Shown here: positions 63,164 through 64,000 of the stretch, piece by piece | How positions within the stretch are numbered: position 1 is the stretch's first letter | How the letters are laid out: the number at the start of each line of letters is the position of its first letter | Origin: Dyadobacter diqingensis | GTDB taxonomy: Bacteria > Bacteroidota > Bacteroidia > Cytophagales > Spirosomataceae | DNA: 64,000 bases | Assembly: GCF_024220585.1 (NCBI RefSeq) | Contig: NZ_JAMXKF010000002.1 | Span: 71,392 to 135,391, forward strand | Reading direction: 5' to 3' | Translations under genes and position numbers: made by a program | Notes under the pieces: generated by a model | The model's database searches: none | Told to the model about the DNA's origin: nothing | Seen by the model: only the letters and a program-made list of their open reading frames with translations

Positions 63164-64000
63164 AGTATACGGTAGTTAATTTGAAAGGGTTATTGAAAAT
63201 ATTACAGGTAATTATAAACTCAGATTCAGGAAATCGCATACGGGTAATAATCCGAAAAGAACTAGCAGTGCATTCAAAAAACAAGCAAAAATGCCGCTTA
63301 TTGATACTTTATATCTTATGAAACTTTACCGGGAATATTCAGGTCAATATCCTTTTACCATGCATAAAGGTGAGGCTGAAACAAAGACTTAAAGATACGC
63401 TCTGGAAACAGTTGATCTTGCTAAGTATCATAATTTTAACGTAAGAATGTTTAAGATTCGGGTCGAGTTCTAATGAGTAACCAATATTAGTAAAATATTA
63501 CTATTTATCATCAAAAAACTTATTTAACGATCGAATTTGTTCTATTAATTTTCTACAAATTTTTACGCAGAGAAATGCCACAAGCATTCGCAACTTTCCA
63601 GCAATGTCAATGAACAATCTTTAACAAATTCATTACAAGATACTTGAATAACCAAACGGCTCTTTTCTGCATGCGTTCACCTGAAAACTTAGTAAGCCAT
63701 TCCACCGCAATTGCAATGGAATGGACTTTTTAAATGCCGTATAACCTGGCACAATTGACGTTGAGTGTTATTGGGCCAGGGTTCCGGTCAGCCTGACGTA
63801 ACTTATTTAGGAGGAGGGAAAAAGCTCTTTAATGATAATGCGTGTGTGGTGTGCACAGTGCAACAAATGATTTATAAACATGTAAATTTCTGGTTTGCCA
63901 GTTAACACAGATGAGATTGTGCTCTGTTAATCCCAGTAAAATTTTTGCCGTTCGGCCACTGCCCGAAAAATTCTGGCATCCGATTCAAGGTTTTGCCAAT
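63164..64000. other. Long non-coding stretch upstream of the tail-collar operon
   Basis: No convincing gene in 837 bases. It must hold the operon promoter. It also contains an orphan terminator-like hairpin (63697-63731) and an AGGAGGAGGG tract (63809-63818) before a 12-codon frame starting at 63832. A 34-codon frame at 63291-63395 (MPLIDTLYLMKLYREYSG) has no support. The window ends inside this stretch. Confidence 0.5.
63697..63731 (+). terminator. Orphan terminator-like hairpin
   Basis: CCATTCCA (63697-63704) and TGGAATGG (63717-63724), with an inner GCAATTGC, followed by ACTTTTT. No plus-strand gene lies upstream in this window, so it could end a small RNA. Confidence 0.45.

Noticed and set aside
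63930-64000. GCCACTGCC tract considered as part of a cobalamin riboswitch
   Set aside because: The other conserved blocks of that riboswitch are not visible in order, and the window ends before any downstream gene can be judged.

Overview
The window is a chromosomal segment of a Bacteroidota bacterium, most likely a Cytophagales member close to Dyadobacter; the genus is an inference from overall gene style. The evidence is: a SusC/SusD pair led by an ECF sigma factor and a FecR anti-sigma factor, a protein with a type IX secretion (T9SS) C-terminal signal, several promoters of the Bacteroidota type (TTG, 19-21 nt, TAnnTTTG), and the near absence of Shine-Dalgarno sequences. I see no rRNA, tRNA, CRISPR array, transposase or integrase. 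The window reads as ordinary chromosome with accessory patches.

Layout. 1-8.4 kb: exported MsrB, an FtsX/MacB-type permease, two GNAT acetyltransferases, a YceI/cytochrome c pair divergent from an AraC regulator, and a cupin. 7.9-11.3 kb: a DUF1772/outer-membrane/DoxX set divergent from an HxlR regulator, then a DUF2461 protein. 11.4-15.9 kb: a TonB-type outer membrane receptor divergent from a LytS/LytTR two-component pair. 15.9-24.3 kb: sigma, anti-sigma, SusC, SusD and a purple-acid-phosphatase-like enzyme, a nutrient-uptake locus that probably targets a phosphorylated substrate. 24.6-29.2 kb: exported Nif3-like protein, a Lys-rich repeat protein, KTSC protein, a DUF2975/HTH pair, a sulfatase and a hypothetical. 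29.3-35.7 kb: a large PIG-L deacetylase, a CheY-like regulator, a decayed gene, a DUF1080 protein, Dabb, DUF2905 and a C1q-like secreted protein. 35.7-44.8 kb: AraC regulator, aldo/keto reductase, secreted propeller-like protein, small lipoprotein, PurL and a luciferase-like oxidoreductase. 45.2-56.1 kb: a degenerate beta-lactamase-fold lipoprotein, a response regulator with an Hpt protein, a 1892-residue Ser/Thr kinase-AAA-GAF-histidine kinase-receiver hybrid, a styrene-monooxygenase-like flavoprotein and a GAF histidine kinase. 56.2-63.2 kb: one apparent six-gene operon of three phage-tail-collar proteins, a GNAT enzyme, a DUF6916-like protein and a giant T9SS beta-helix surface protein.

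How the genes work together. Much of the window is sensing and envelope traffic: one-component regulators sit beside their likely targets, and I find repeat or dyad operators in several of these gaps. The response regulator, Hpt protein and convergent hybrid kinase could form a complete phosphorelay. The most unusual unit is the tail-collar/GNAT/DUF6916/T9SS operon at the end, since no other phage tail gene is present. The most testable regulatory observation is a candidate antisense RNA over the susC leader.
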